Assembly: GCA_947446155.1 (NCBI GenBank)
Contig: CANFFZ010000021.1
Coordinates: forward strand, 1 to 22,791
Source: Chloroflexota bacterium
Lineage (GTDB): Bacteria > Chloroflexota > Dehalococcoidia > UBA2979
Length of the DNA: 22,791 bases
Direction: 5' to 3'
The notes beneath the pieces were generated by a model, which searched no databases, was not told the origin of the DNA, and saw only the letters and a program-made list of their open reading frames with translations. Below are positions 7,475-14,685 of this stretch, piece after piece; the stretch's first letter is position 1, and every line of letters starts with the position of its first letter. Position numbers and translations under genes: made by a program.

Positions 7475-8950
7475 CTAGAGGACGGGCGGAAGGCCCTCGC
7501 GGCGCTCGCGCCACTTCAGCATGAGCGCGATGGCCCGAGCGGCGCGCGCGACGGTGGGGTAGGCCGCGATGCCGGCGGCGTAGGCCTCCTGCTGGAAGAG
7601 GTCGAGCATCTCCGGGCGCGCGGACCGGTCGCGCAGCAGCACGACGATCGGGATGCCGGTCTCGTCCTGCGTCTGCTTGTACGTCTCGATCGACGTCTTG
7701 ATCTGCTCCCGAATCTGCCGTTCGCGTTCCTCGGTGTCCGGGTCTGGGGCGCCCTGCACCGCGCGCTGGCCGATGTTCGGTGCGGCGATCACCACGTCGT
7801 TGGTCGGCGCGGCCGCGACGATCCGGAGCGTCTTCAGGGCGACGTCGGGCGTCCCCATGTTCGTGTCGATCGGGTTGTTCACACTTGTGCCGGCGACGGG
7901 GATGAACTCGTTCAGCAGGCGCTTGGTCTCGTCCGGTGTGGGCGTGACCTCGAGGCCAGCGGTCGCGATCGCGTCGGAGGAGAGGACCGCGAAGCCACCA
8001 CCACCGACGATCAGGGCAACGCCCCGGCCGCGCACGCGCTTCACCGAGGTGTTCACCGCGACGACGAGGTCATGCAGGTCGTCCATGGTCTCGGCGCGCA
8101 TCGCGCCGGTCTGGCGGCAGAGCGCCTCGAAAATGTCGATGGAACCCGCGAGCGAGCCGGTGTGAGAGTGGGCGGCGCGGGCGCCCGCGCTGGTGAGGCC
8201 ACCCTTCAGCAGGATGACGGGCTTCACGCGCGCGGCGGCCTTCACCGCCTCGAACATCTTGCGGCCGTCCTGGACGCCCTCGATGTAGGCCGTGATCACC
8301 TCGGTCTGCGGGTCAGCAGCGGCGTAGTCGAAGAGGTCGTGGGCGCGGATGTCGATGCCGTTGCCGAAGGAGACGACCTTCGAGAAGCGCACGCCGCGCC
8401 GTCCGAGGCCGTGGACCACATCGCCGGCGTTCGCGCCGGACTGGGAGATCATCATCACGTTGCCGGGCTCCTTCGGGAACCCGTTCATGAACGCAATCCG
8501 CTCGGACGGCACGTACAGCCCCATGCAGTTGGGGCCCACGGCACGGATGCCAGCCGTCTTCAGTTTGGCGATGACTTCCTGCTCCATCTTCGCCATCTCG
8601 AGATCGCCGGTCTCGGAAAAGCCGGCGGTGAAGAAGTGGATCGAGCGCACTTTCTTCTGGATCGCCTGCTCGACGAGCATGGGGACGGCGCGCGCGGGGA
8701 TCAGCGAGATCACGTGGTCGACCGGGTCCGGCGTGTCGAGGAGCGTCGGGTAGCACTTGAGGCCGCGGATCTCCGTCGCCTTCGGGTTGACGGGGTACAG
8801 GCCGCCCTTCTCCCCGAACCCCTGCTCGATCAGCGAGGAAAGGAATCCGCTCGACCCGCCACCGGCGCCGGGCACGCCGTCACTGCTGGGCACGCCGACG
8901 AGGGCGATCCCGCGTGGGTGGAAGATCGGTTCAAGGGCGTGGTCGGGCAC
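7475..8950 (-). CDS. NDP-forming acyl-CoA ligase, alpha subunit (CoA-binding and ligase domains)
   Basis: These enzymes interconvert acyl-CoA and acid plus ATP or GTP through a phosphohistidine. The 491-residue product begins with the CoA-binding Rossmann domain: IFHPRGIALVGVPSS, YPVNPKATEIRGLKCYPTL, AGFSETG, GPNCMGL. The succinyl-CoA-synthetase-like domain follows: ISQSGANAG, SFGNGIDI. The active His is H263 in AHSHTGSLAG. No ATP-grasp (beta) domain is fused at the C-terminus and no beta gene is adjacent, so nucleotide use needs a partner encoded elsewhere, or the protein is not a complete ligase. The GTG start at 8950 is fixed by AGGAG six bases upstream. A TACCAT -10-like box lies about 60 bases upstream. 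The downstream pterin-binding protein follows after 11 bases. Confidence 0.85.
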   Translation of the reverse strand: MPDHALEPIFHPRGIALVGVPSSDGVPGAGGGSSGFLSSLIEQGFGEKGGLYPVNPKATEIRGLKCYPTLLDTPDPVDHVISLIPARAVPMLVEQAIQKKVRSIHFFTAGFSETGDLEMAKMEQEVIAKLKTAGIRAVGPNCMGLYVPSERIAFMNGFPKEPGNVMMISQSGANAGDVVHGLGRRGVRFSKVVSFGNGIDIRAHDLFDYAAADPQTEVITAYIEGVQDGRKMFEAVKAAARVKPVILLKGGLTSAGARAAHSHTGSLAGSIDIFEALCRQTGAMRAETMDDLHDLVVAVNTSVKRVRGRGVALIVGGGGFAVLSSDAIATAGLEVTPTPDETKRLLNEFIPVAGTSVNNPIDTNMGTPDVALKTLRIVAAAPTNDVVIAAPNIGQRAVQGAPDPDTEERERQIREQIKTSIETYKQTQDETGIPIVVLLRDRSARPEMLDLFQQEAYAAGIAAYPTVARAARAIALMLKWRERREGLPPVL

Positions 8951-9010
8951 GGCGGTCTCCTGCTGCGCGCTGGCGACTGGGCCGAGTCGCGGGCGGTTGA
9001 GGTCGCTCGG

Positions 9011-9016
9011 ATGGTA
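9011..9016 (-). promoter_or_regulatory. Putative -10 element TACCAT before the acyl-CoA ligase/MeTr pair
   Basis: Minus-strand CGCTACCATCCG, about 60 bases before the GTG at 8950, inside the 117-base gap. The same hexamer precedes the aminotransferase and alpha/beta hydrolase genes. No -35 is recognisable. Confidence 0.33.
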
Positions 9017-9067
9017 GCGCGCGGCTCGGGGTGAGTCTCGGGCGCCCTCAGACGGGGCTGTTCGAGC

Positions 9068-9897
9068 CTACGGGAGCGTCGTCGAGGCCCCGGCGGCGGC
9101 ATCGACCGGCGGATGCGTCGCGATGTAGTACATGAGTGCGACCACCCCCGCCCGATGCGCGGCGAAGTCGGTGTCGTCTCGTCCCACCATCTCGATGTCC
9201 ATCGCCGTGATGCCGTGCTGTTCCATCGAGTCAATGAACTGGCCCGTGACGGGGTACGCCTTCCACTCCTCGATATATCCGAGGCTGGCGCCCGTGGCAT
9301 ACACCGCGGCGAACTGGGCGGCTCCTGGCGCTTCGTTCGCTTCAACCAGCCCCCCGCAGCAATGCAGCATCAGGACGACATCGGGGTGGGTACCCAGGGC
9401 GTAGTCGTAGAGCGCACGCGTCTCGGGTTCAGAGAGTGGTTGTGTCCCGGCCCCAACGGGGCCGCTGTGGAAGGCCTCCGCCTGCCAGCTCGCCGTCGGC
9501 CAGTTGCGGTTCAGGTCGACATCGTTCCCGTTGGTGCGTTGGCCCAGCGCCAGACCATCCATATTCAACGTGGGTAGCACGCAGAGCCGGAGTGCTGCGG
9601 GTACCGAGAGGTCCCCGGTCTGCGTCGCCAGGGCGATCTCCTGCGCCAGCGTCGAGGTAATGACCTCCGGCCCAGTGTGCATGCCGCCCACGATGAGCAC
9701 CGTCTGAGTACCGTCTGAGTACCGGTCCCCACGCACACGACGTCCAGGGGCCGATTCTGCAGCGATGCGCCAATGCGGACGGCGACGGCAGGGGCGGTAA
9801 TGTAGGACGCGGCTGCGTGCCCGAGGGGCAGTCCGACCAGGACAGCGAGGAGCATCGCGAAAGCCATGAGATGCGGTCTCGAGTGGTGTCGCGGCAA
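9068..9897 (-). pseudogene. Secreted M14-type zinc carboxypeptidase, frameshifted by an 11-bp tandem duplication
   Basis: Two minus-strand frames together make one protein. The first (TTG 9897) encodes a signal peptide (MAFAMLLAVLVGLPLGHAAA after ten residues), then IGASLQNRPLDVVCVGTG. The second carries TVLIVGGMHTGPE (zinc His and Glu), GNDVDLNRNW (substrate Arg and Asn), VVLMLHCCGG (third zinc His) and DIEMVGRDDTDF (candidate catalytic Glu). The frames meet at 9699-9720, where an 11-base unit occurs twice in tandem. Removing one copy restores a continuous 272-residue reading through VVCVGTGTQTVLIVGG, as expected for the family. M14 enzymes trim C-terminal residues from peptides or peptidoglycan stems. 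The break lies before all catalytic residues, so no active enzyme is expected unless the duplication reverts. An assembly error is possible but an exact duplication is unlike common sequencing errors. Confidence 0.85.
9699..9720. repeat. 11-bp perfect tandem duplication (accgtctgagt x2)
   Basis: Unit 1 is 9699-9709 and unit 2 is 9710-9720; four more matching bases (accg, 9721-9724) follow. It is the exact cause of the frameshift in the M14 peptidase gene, because 11 is not a multiple of three. Confidence 0.95.
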
Positions 9898-9904
9898 CTG
9901 ATCG

Positions 9905-9910
9905 CCTCCT
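9905..9910 (-). promoter_or_regulatory. Ribosome binding site AGGAGG choosing a TTG start for the M14 gene
   Basis: Minus-strand AGGAGG is followed after seven bases by TTG (9897-9895), in frame with the signal peptide. The ATGs at 9924 and 9867 have no comparable site, so TTG is favoured. Confidence 0.55.
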
Positions 9911-10020
9911 GCACCCCTCGTCATGGGGTGCGAGATCAGCGTCCGGTCTGGGCAGTGACATATCAGTCAACGGAAAGCGCTCTGTGATGTATCTCTGCGA
10001 CGATTCGTCGGTTGGCTCGA

Positions 10021-10815
10021 TCAGCCTCGCCGGCCCCACAGCAGGACACGCGGGAACGGGAAGAAGTACGGCCGGCGGTCGCCCTCGATGGCGAGCAGGG
10101 CGGCCTCGTAGGTCTCGAGGTAGCGCGGCCAGAGGTCGGCGGGCAGCCGCGCCTGGTAGGCGGTGAGCAGGCTGCCCTTCAGCCACTCGACCGCGCCGTG
10201 GGTGGACTCCATCACGTGGGGGTAGATCTGTAGCCGGACGTGCTGCTCCACGAAGCCGAGGTCGCTCAGCAGCCGCGAGTAGAACACCGCGTCACGGACG
10301 GGATCTTCGCGCACCCAGCCCTCGAGGGCGGTGGCGAAGGGCTCCTGCTGCGCGATCTCGGCGGTGAGGCGGTGGGGGATGCCCTGGTTGGCGGGGATCT
10401 GCACGGCCAGCTGCCCGCCCGGCCGCACGAGTTTCACCAGTTCCGCGAAGAGGGTCTCGTGCCCTGTGACCCACTGCAGGGCCGCGTTCGAGAACACGAG
10501 GTCGAAACCCTCGGGGTAGCGCTCGGGCGTCGCGCGGATGTCTTCGCGCACGAAGGTGAGGCCGGCACCGGCGTAGGGGGTGGCCTTCTCCAGCATCGCG
10601 TCCGAAGAGTCCACGCCGATCGTCTCGGCGGCCTGGAGTTCACCGTGGAGCCATGCGGTGAGGTCGCCCGGCCCGCAGCCGAGGTCCGCCACGCGCATAC
10701 CGGGCCTCGGCTGGACGAGCGCAGCGAGGTCGTAGAAGGGGCGGCTGCGCTCGTCGCGGAAGCGCCCGTACTGGCCGGGGTCCCAGTTGCCGCGACTGAC
10801 CGCCTCGTTCGTCAC
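10021..10815 (-). CDS. tam: SAM-dependent methyltransferase, trans-aconitate 2-methyltransferase (Tam) family
   Basis: Tam methylates trans-aconitate, an inhibitor formed from the citric-acid-cycle intermediate cis-aconitate. The 264-residue product has the family opening WDPGQYGRFRDERSRPFYDL, the SAM-binding VADLGCGPGDLT, acidic-loop GVDSSDAML, then FDLVFSNAALQWV and VRPGGQLAVQIP, and an H-rich C-terminal part (YPHVMESTHGAVEW) typical of Tam. The GTG at 10815 is chosen because AGGAGG lies seven bases upstream; longer in-frame starts run into the divergent aminotransferase promoter. The M14 gene lies 123 bases downstream on the same strand. The substrate is assigned by family resemblance only. 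Confidence 0.83.
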   Translation of the reverse strand: MTNEAVSRGNWDPGQYGRFRDERSRPFYDLAALVQPRPGMRVADLGCGPGDLTAWLHGELQAAETIGVDSSDAMLEKATPYAGAGLTFVREDIRATPERYPEGFDLVFSNAALQWVTGHETLFAELVKLVRPGGQLAVQIPANQGIPHRLTAEIAQQEPFATALEGWVREDPVRDAVFYSRLLSDLGFVEQHVRLQIYPHVMESTHGAVEWLKGSLLTAYQARLPADLWPRYLETYEAALLAIEGDRRPYFFPFPRVLLWGRRG

Positions 10816-10822
10816 GCCTGCG

Positions 10823-10828
10823 CCTCCT
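10823..10828 (-). promoter_or_regulatory. Ribosome binding site AGGAGG deciding the GTG start of the Tam gene
   Basis: AGGAGG on the minus strand, seven bases before the GTG at 10815-10813. It argues against starts up to 96 bases further upstream. Confidence 0.6.
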
Positions 10829-10854
10829 GCAACCTGTGCGATATGTGCCGGGTT

Positions 10855-10860
10855 TACCAT
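10855..10860 (+). promoter_or_regulatory. Putative -10 element TACCAT for the aminotransferase
   Basis: GGTTTACCAT lies 56 bases before the ATG at 10917 in the divergent gap. The -35 is not recognisable. Confidence 0.33.
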
Positions 10861-10916
10861 GCCGCCCACGCGCGCGCAGCGATCACGCTCGATCCGCCGC
10901 TGAGAGGTCACGCCCC

Positions 10917-12167
10917 ATGCCAGACGCCAACGAGATCTCCAACGCCGCCCGCTGGGCCTACCTGCGCTCGCAGGTGCCGGCTATGGAGCGCACCACCTAC
11001 CTGAACGCGGGCTTCATCGGCCCGATGTCCAACTTCGTCGCGAAGGCCTTCCGCGACCGCTTCGACCTCGAAGTCTCGCTCGGGCCGACCACGCGGACGG
11101 TATCCGAGGACCGGATGGCGATCACGACACGGCTGAAGGAAGCCGGCGCGAAGATGCTCGGCTGCGACGTGGACGAACTCGCGATCACGGGCAACACGAC
11201 CGAGGGCGTGAACATCGGCGTGAACGGCGTGGAGATGCGCCCTGGCGACCGCGTGGTGACCACGAATATCGAGCACGGCGGCGGACTGATGCCGGCCTAC
11301 CGCCTACGCGAGCACGGCGCCGAACTCGCGTTCGCGCGGATCGAGGCGGAGGACGGCCCCGGCGCCATCGTGGAGCGGTTCGACGAGGCGATGGGCGACC
11401 ACGCACGCCTCGTGATCCTGAGCGAGATCTCCTTCTCGACCACGCAGCTGCTGCCGGTGCGGGAGATCGTGGAGATGGCGCACGCACGCGGCGCGACGGT
11501 GGTCGTGGACGGCGCGCAGACAGCGGGGCACCTTCCCCTCGACATGCACGCGATGGACGTCGACGCGTACGCCGTCCCAAGTCACAAATGGCTGTGTGGG
11601 CCGGGCGGCATGGGCCTGCTCTACGTGAAGCGCGACCGCATCCCCGACATCGAACCTGTGAAGGTGAGCGGCCGTTACGCCGCGTCCTACGACTACGAGG
11701 GGAAGTTCGAACCGAAGCGCGACTCCGTGCTCAAGTTCGAGGTCTCCACGATGTCATCGCCCGCGGCAGCCGGGATGGCGGCCGCGATGGAGCAGTACCT
11801 GGAAAGCGGCCCGCAGGCACACTGGGACTACGTGCGCTGGCTGAACCTCGAGGCGGAGCGCCGGATGGCCTCGATCCCGGGGGTGGAATTGACCGGGGCG
11901 CGGCAGGAGGCGACGCGCAGCGGGCTGTTCCTCTTCAAACTCAAGGGCACCGACCCCGCACACCTCGCGTACTACATGCAGGTAGCGGGCGGCATCGTCT
12001 GTCGCTCGGTAAAGCAGATGGACTCCGTGCGGCTGTCGCTCAACTCGTACAACAACACCGCCGACCTCGACAAGGTCGCGGAGTACGTGGAGCGCGCGGC
12101 AACGAAGGGGATCCCGGAGGACATCCTGGAAGCGGCGCGCGCGGTCGCAGCGCCTGTCGAGGCGTAG
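10917..12167 (+). CDS. PLP-dependent class-V aminotransferase (cysteine desulfurase / isopenicillin-N-epimerase-like)
   Basis: The 416-residue product has the class-V layout: TTYLNAGFIGPMSN at the N-terminus, ITGNTTEGVNIG (phosphate loop), TTNIEHGG, VVVDGAQTAGHLPLDM with D198 and Q201 contacting PLP, and the Schiff-base lysine K224 in VPSHKWLCGPGGMG. Desulfurases of the IscS/SufS type normally carry an active-site Cys on a C-terminal loop; the only cysteine there is in GIVCRSVKQ, whose position does not prove that role. An epimerase, kynureninase-like lyase or aminotransferase is equally possible. No Fe-S assembly gene is adjacent. The ATG at 10917 has GAGAGGT upstream. The gene ends 13 bases before the stop of the convergent response regulator. 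Confidence 0.8.
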   Translation: MPDANEISNAARWAYLRSQVPAMERTTYLNAGFIGPMSNFVAKAFRDRFDLEVSLGPTTRTVSEDRMAITTRLKEAGAKMLGCDVDELAITGNTTEGVNIGVNGVEMRPGDRVVTTNIEHGGGLMPAYRLREHGAELAFARIEAEDGPGAIVERFDEAMGDHARLVILSEISFSTTQLLPVREIVEMAHARGATVVVDGAQTAGHLPLDMHAMDVDAYAVPSHKWLCGPGGMGLLYVKRDRIPDIEPVKVSGRYAASYDYEGKFEPKRDSVLKFEVSTMSSPAAAGMAAAMEQYLESGPQAHWDYVRWLNLEAERRMASIPGVELTGARQEATRSGLFLFKLKGTDPAHLAYYMQVAGGIVCRSVKQMDSVRLSLNSYNNTADLDKVAEYVERAATKGIPEDILEAARAVAAPVEA

Positions 12168-12180
12168 CCCCTCGGCGGTG

Positions 12181-12601
12181 CTAGCCCGTGGCCGCGTCGA
12201 GCGTAGGGCTGGCCCAGCGTGAGACGACATCCACGAGACCAGCGTGGTCGAAGGGCTTCGGAAGCAGCGCCTTGGCGCCGTGCTGGAGCACCTCGTCCTC
12301 GTTCGCGCGGCCGCTCATCATCACCACCGGAGTCAGATAGCCGCGGGCTCGCAACTCGCTGATGGTGGACCAGCCGTCCATCACGGGCATCTGCACGTCC
12401 AGGAGCACGAGGTCGAACGAGGAATGCTGGGCGACACGGTCGAGGGCCTCGGCGCCGTTGCGGGCGGACTCGACCTCGTGGCCCGTGCCGCGAAGCACCG
12501 CGACTACGACCTCGCGCACGAGGTGCGTCATCGTCGACGACGAGGACGCACGGGGCAGCGGTAGAGCGATGAAGCGGCGCAACCACGGGCACGTCCTTCA
12601 T
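12181..12601 (-). pseudogene. Single-domain response regulator (receiver), frameshifted near its N-terminus
   Basis: From ATG 12601 one frame gives CVLVVDDD, the acidic pocket of a CheY-like receiver, then runs into Arg-rich nonsense. A second frame continues HLVREVVVAVLRGTGHEVES and carries LVLLDVQMPVMDGW (phospho-acceptor Asp at 12399-12397), VVMMSGRA and LLPKPF, ending at 12181. Adding two bases near 12524-12528 (GACGCAC from GACGCGCAC) restores VVDDDAHLVREVV and one 140-residue receiver. The gene is thus either inactivated by a GC dinucleotide loss in a CGCG run or affected by a sequencing error. A start inside the second frame would lack strand beta-1 and the acidic pocket. No output domain and no adjacent histidine kinase are visible. 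Confidence 0.75.
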
Positions 12602-12688
12602 GGGCTGGTGATACTTCTAGGGTGTTTGATCATCCGTCACGGGAGCGTCACGCATGACGGTGCAAGAGGGTGACTGCTGGTGGTCCCG

Positions 12689-12706
12689 CCTGACAAAGCT
12701 GTCAGG
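12689..12706. other. Hairpin (cctgac / gtcagg, 6-base loop)
   Basis: A perfect 6-bp inverted repeat with loop aaagct lies between the 42-codon gene and the response regulator. There is no T-run in either direction, so a terminator role is not shown. Confidence 0.35.
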
Positions 12707-12747
12707 GGAGATCAGCATCGAGTCACGCTTCTGCCCTCGATGCTTGG

Positions 12748-12790
12748 GCGGACGATGCAGAGGCCCGGGGCGACCCGGGCCTCCGTCCGC
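12748..12790 (-). terminator. Strong GC hairpin downstream of the 42-codon gene (terminator-like, no T-run)
   Basis: Arms gaggcccggg (12760-12769) and cccgggcctc (12774-12783) pair perfectly over 10 bp around a 4-base loop, GCGA on the plus strand. Outer arms gcggac (12748-12753) and gtccgc (12785-12790) also match, with a one-base spacer on one side and six on the other. It lies 22 bases after the stop of the 42-codon gene, so termination is the simplest role. The absence of a U-tract and the double-arm form leave a structured RNA open. Confidence 0.5.
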
Positions 12791-12804
12791 TGACTGCGGG
12801 TCAC

Positions 12805-12933
12805 CTACCGGAAGCGGTAGGCGGTGAGACGGTGTCCCACCGTCCGGCGATAGTCCTCGCCGGCTTCGCGGTGAGACGGGCGTCCCGGCCGGCCGTCCCG
12901 GACTACCTGGCGGTAATACTCGTCCAGTCGCAT
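12805..12933 (-). CDS. Small basic protein of 42 residues, unknown function
   Basis: ATG 12933-12931 to TAG 12807-12805 encodes 42 residues beginning MRLDEYYRQVVRDGRPGRP and ending HRLTAYRFR. It is rich in Arg (12), Tyr and Asp/Glu, with no cysteine and no hydrophobic segment. The start has an excellent SD, AAGGAG at 12945-12940, six bases before the ATG, and a strong hairpin follows the stop; these two signals are the main case for a real gene. The last codons overlap a small inverted repeat (ctaccg / cggtag, 12805-12820). I know no family for it; a small nucleic-acid-binding protein would fit the charge, but that is a guess. Neither neighbour is obviously linked. Confidence 0.5.
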   Translation of the reverse strand: MRLDEYYRQVVRDGRPGRPSHREAGEDYRRTVGHRLTAYRFR

Positions 12934-12945
12934 CTGTGGCTCCTT

Positions 12946-13233
12946 CCACGCCCGCCGGGGCCGTGCCCTCGGCGAGGTGCCTGGTGCTCGCTGTTGGCGA
13001 ACGCTGGTGGCCGATGCCCCTGAGCAGAGCCCCTCGGTGGGTCTGGGAGGAGAAACAGGAAGGCCGGGAGGCTCATCACCTCCTGCGGCTCTTGCAGGTG
13101 CTCACTCGTTGGGTGGGCCAGCGTGGCGCCTCGCTGGGAAAGGGAAAACGCGCTGGGAGGAGAAAGGTAAACGATGTCGACGAGAAATCTTGGTCCTGTT
13201 TGGCACACCCCCCGAGTGAGCCCTGACCCGCGC
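12946..13233. other. Apparently non-coding gap with a 13-bp direct repeat
   Basis: No open frame here has both a sensible start and protein-like composition. ctgggaggagaaa occurs at 13043-13055 and again at 13153-13165 (110 bases apart). An imperfect hairpin (cctgc / gcagg) lies near 13081-13097. The purine-rich GGAGGAGAAA stretches resemble strong SDs on the plus strand; the second precedes an ATG at 13174, but the frame from there is antisense to the radical-SAM gene. Confidence 0.4.
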
Positions 13234-14157
13234 CTACAGCAGGGCGATCTGGCGCTCCGGCGGCGGCGCCTCGATGGGTTCGGTGCGACGGTCCGCGATG
13301 CCCACCTCCGCCACGAGGCGCTTCACGCGCGCGCGGATCGGCTGGTCTACGGAGCAGTCGAGGTACGCGCCCCGGTAGAGGGAGGCGTAACGCGCCGCCT
13401 CCTCCGGCCACACTCGCGCGAGACCCTCGAGGAAATGCTCGCGGGTGCCGCTCTGGAGGTAGAGCGTGCGCGTCCACAGATGCGTCGCGCCCGCATCTCG
13501 AGCGGCGCGGACGACCTCCAGCAGTTGCTCCGGGCGGTCGGAGAGGCCGGGGAGCACCGGCGCCATGCCGACGCCGGCACGGATACCCGCGTCCACCAGC
13601 ATGCGCACGGCACGCAGGCGCTGCCTCGGCGGTGCCGTCCCCGGCTCGGTGTTCCGCCACACGTGGTCATCGAGGGTGGGCACCGAGAGGTTCACCGACA
13701 CGTCCACCCGCGCCGAGGCCTGAGCGAGCACATCGATGTCGCGGACAATCAGCGGGCCGCGCGTGATGATGTCGAACGGTGTGCGGGAGCGCGCGAGCAC
13801 TCGGATGCACCCACGAGTCAGGCGGTACTGGCCCTCGGCAGGCTGGTACGGGTCGGTCGCCGAGCCGATCGCCACGCCCTCGTGCTTCCAGGAGCGACGG
13901 CGCACCTCAGCATCGAGGACCGCCACGACGTTCGTCTTGACGCGGACAGAGCGGCCATAGGCCTCGCCCGAGGGGCGATCGGCGCGCTGCTCGAAACCGC
14001 GGACGTAGCAGAAGGTGCAGTGGTGGGCACAGCCCATGTACGGGTTGAGAGACCACGCGAACGCCATCCCCTGCACCGGCGAGAGGGCCGTCTTGCACGG
14101 CTCCTCGCGGTAGGCAGTCCTCGGCGGTGCGACGGCAGTCAGAGTGCGGTCTGGCAT
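13234..14157 (-). CDS. Radical SAM protein, SPL/Rv2578c-like family
   Basis: The 307-residue product has the iron-sulfur motif C43-X3-C47-X2-C50 in NPYMGCAHHCTFCYVRGFE, followed by VAIGSATDPYQPAEGQY, ITRGPLIVRDIDVL and VNLSVPTLDD. This is the pattern of COG1533 proteins related to spore photoproduct lyase and typified by actinobacterial Rv2578c. SAM cleavage to a 5'-deoxyadenosyl radical is expected; the substrate is unknown. The frame is open further upstream, but the ATG at 14157 gives the family-like N-terminus and excludes the hairpin at 14176-14197. It lies 68 bases downstream of the YeeE pair, separated by that hairpin, and may be read through from it. Confidence 0.85.
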   Translation of the reverse strand: MPDRTLTAVAPPRTAYREEPCKTALSPVQGMAFAWSLNPYMGCAHHCTFCYVRGFEQRADRPSGEAYGRSVRVKTNVVAVLDAEVRRRSWKHEGVAIGSATDPYQPAEGQYRLTRGCIRVLARSRTPFDIITRGPLIVRDIDVLAQASARVDVSVNLSVPTLDDHVWRNTEPGTAPPRQRLRAVRMLVDAGIRAGVGMAPVLPGLSDRPEQLLEVVRAARDAGATHLWTRTLYLQSGTREHFLEGLARVWPEEAARYASLYRGAYLDCSVDQPIRARVKRLVAEVGIADRRTEPIEAPPPERQIALL

Positions 14158-14175
14158 GACCCCATGATGGCTGAA

Positions 14176-14197
14176 GCCCCCTCGAAATCGAGGGGGC
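14176..14197 (-). terminator. Perfect 9-bp hairpin after the YeeE/YedE pair
   Basis: Arms gccccctcg (14176-14184) and cgagggggc (14189-14197) pair perfectly around aaat. It lies 28 bases past the stop of the second transporter gene and before the radical-SAM start. Only TTC follows on the minus strand, so termination may be partial; attenuation between the two units is possible. Confidence 0.55.
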
Positions 14198-14225
14198 AAG
14201 TGGCACTCCCGTTGACCGGTACGGG

Positions 14226-14672
14226 CTAGCCGTCGCCCGTTCCGCGTGCGAGCGGCGGTAGGCGCATCGCACTCTGGAGGCGTGGGTACGCCACCCCGAA
14301 GGCACCCGCGCCGAGGAGCGCACCGGCGAGGGCGGCCAGCGCGTAGATCTTGCCCTCGCCGATGTTCACGAGGATCGGCCCCGGGCACATCCCCGTGATC
14401 GACCACCCGACGCCAAAGAGGATGCCGCCGAACACGTTGCCTCGATGTCCGGGCTTTGGCGTGACGACCAGGGGTGCCCCGGTGAGCGTCTTGCCGTAGC
14501 GCTTGAGCAGCCAGAGTGCGGGCGCTGTGACCACCACCGCCGTGCCGATGATGCCGTACAGCTGGAACCGTTCGAGCAGGAACATCCCCTGGATGAAGTC
14601 ATAGTCAGCGGCACCGGAGCGGCTCAACACGAACCCGAAGAAGGTACCGAGGACGAGATAGACGAGGATCAT
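14226..14672 (-). CDS. YeeE/YedE-family membrane protein, second half (PmpB-like, DUF6691 type)
   Basis: The 148-residue product has about four membrane segments and the signature FGVGWSITGMCPGP near residues 87-100, where the conserved Cys lies within the pore-forming repeat. Paired half-size YeeE/YedE proteins are thought to form one transporter for thiosulfate or another sulfur compound; some superfamily members are associated with selenium metabolism (family knowledge). The ATG at 14672 has GAGGG upstream and follows the partner gene by 13 bases, so the two form an operon. A 9-bp hairpin follows the stop. Confidence 0.87.
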   Translation of the reverse strand: MILVYLVLGTFFGFVLSRSGAADYDFIQGMFLLERFQLYGIIGTAVVVTAPALWLLKRYGKTLTGAPLVVTPKPGHRGNVFGGILFGVGWSITGMCPGPILVNIGEGKIYALAALAGALLGAGAFGVAYPRLQSAMRLPPLARGTGDG

Positions 14673-14685
14673 CGCAGCCCTCTTC

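Noticed and set aside
7340..9034. 564-codon plus-strand open frame opposite the ligase alpha subunit and MeTr genes
   Set aside because: Antisense to two genes with clear motifs; rich in Asp/His/Arg/Gly, with no SD or family resemblance.
12903..13208. Possible secreted small protein on the minus strand (MSLPAFLFLLPDPP segment)
   Set aside because: The SD-like GGAGGTG abuts the ATG with no spacing, the sequence after the hydrophobic start is Arg/Gly/Pro filler, and the frame overlaps the better-supported 42-codon gene.
12620..13233. Known structured RNAs (SRP RNA, RNase P RNA, tmRNA) in the hairpin-rich gap
   Set aside because: None of the conserved sequence landmarks I know for these RNAs was found on either strand.
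13174..14229. 351-codon plus-strand open frame with a strong SD-like GGAGGAGAAAGG before its ATG
   Set aside because: Almost all of it is antisense to the radical-SAM gene; the purine-rich stretch occurs twice in the gap and is not specific to this ATG.
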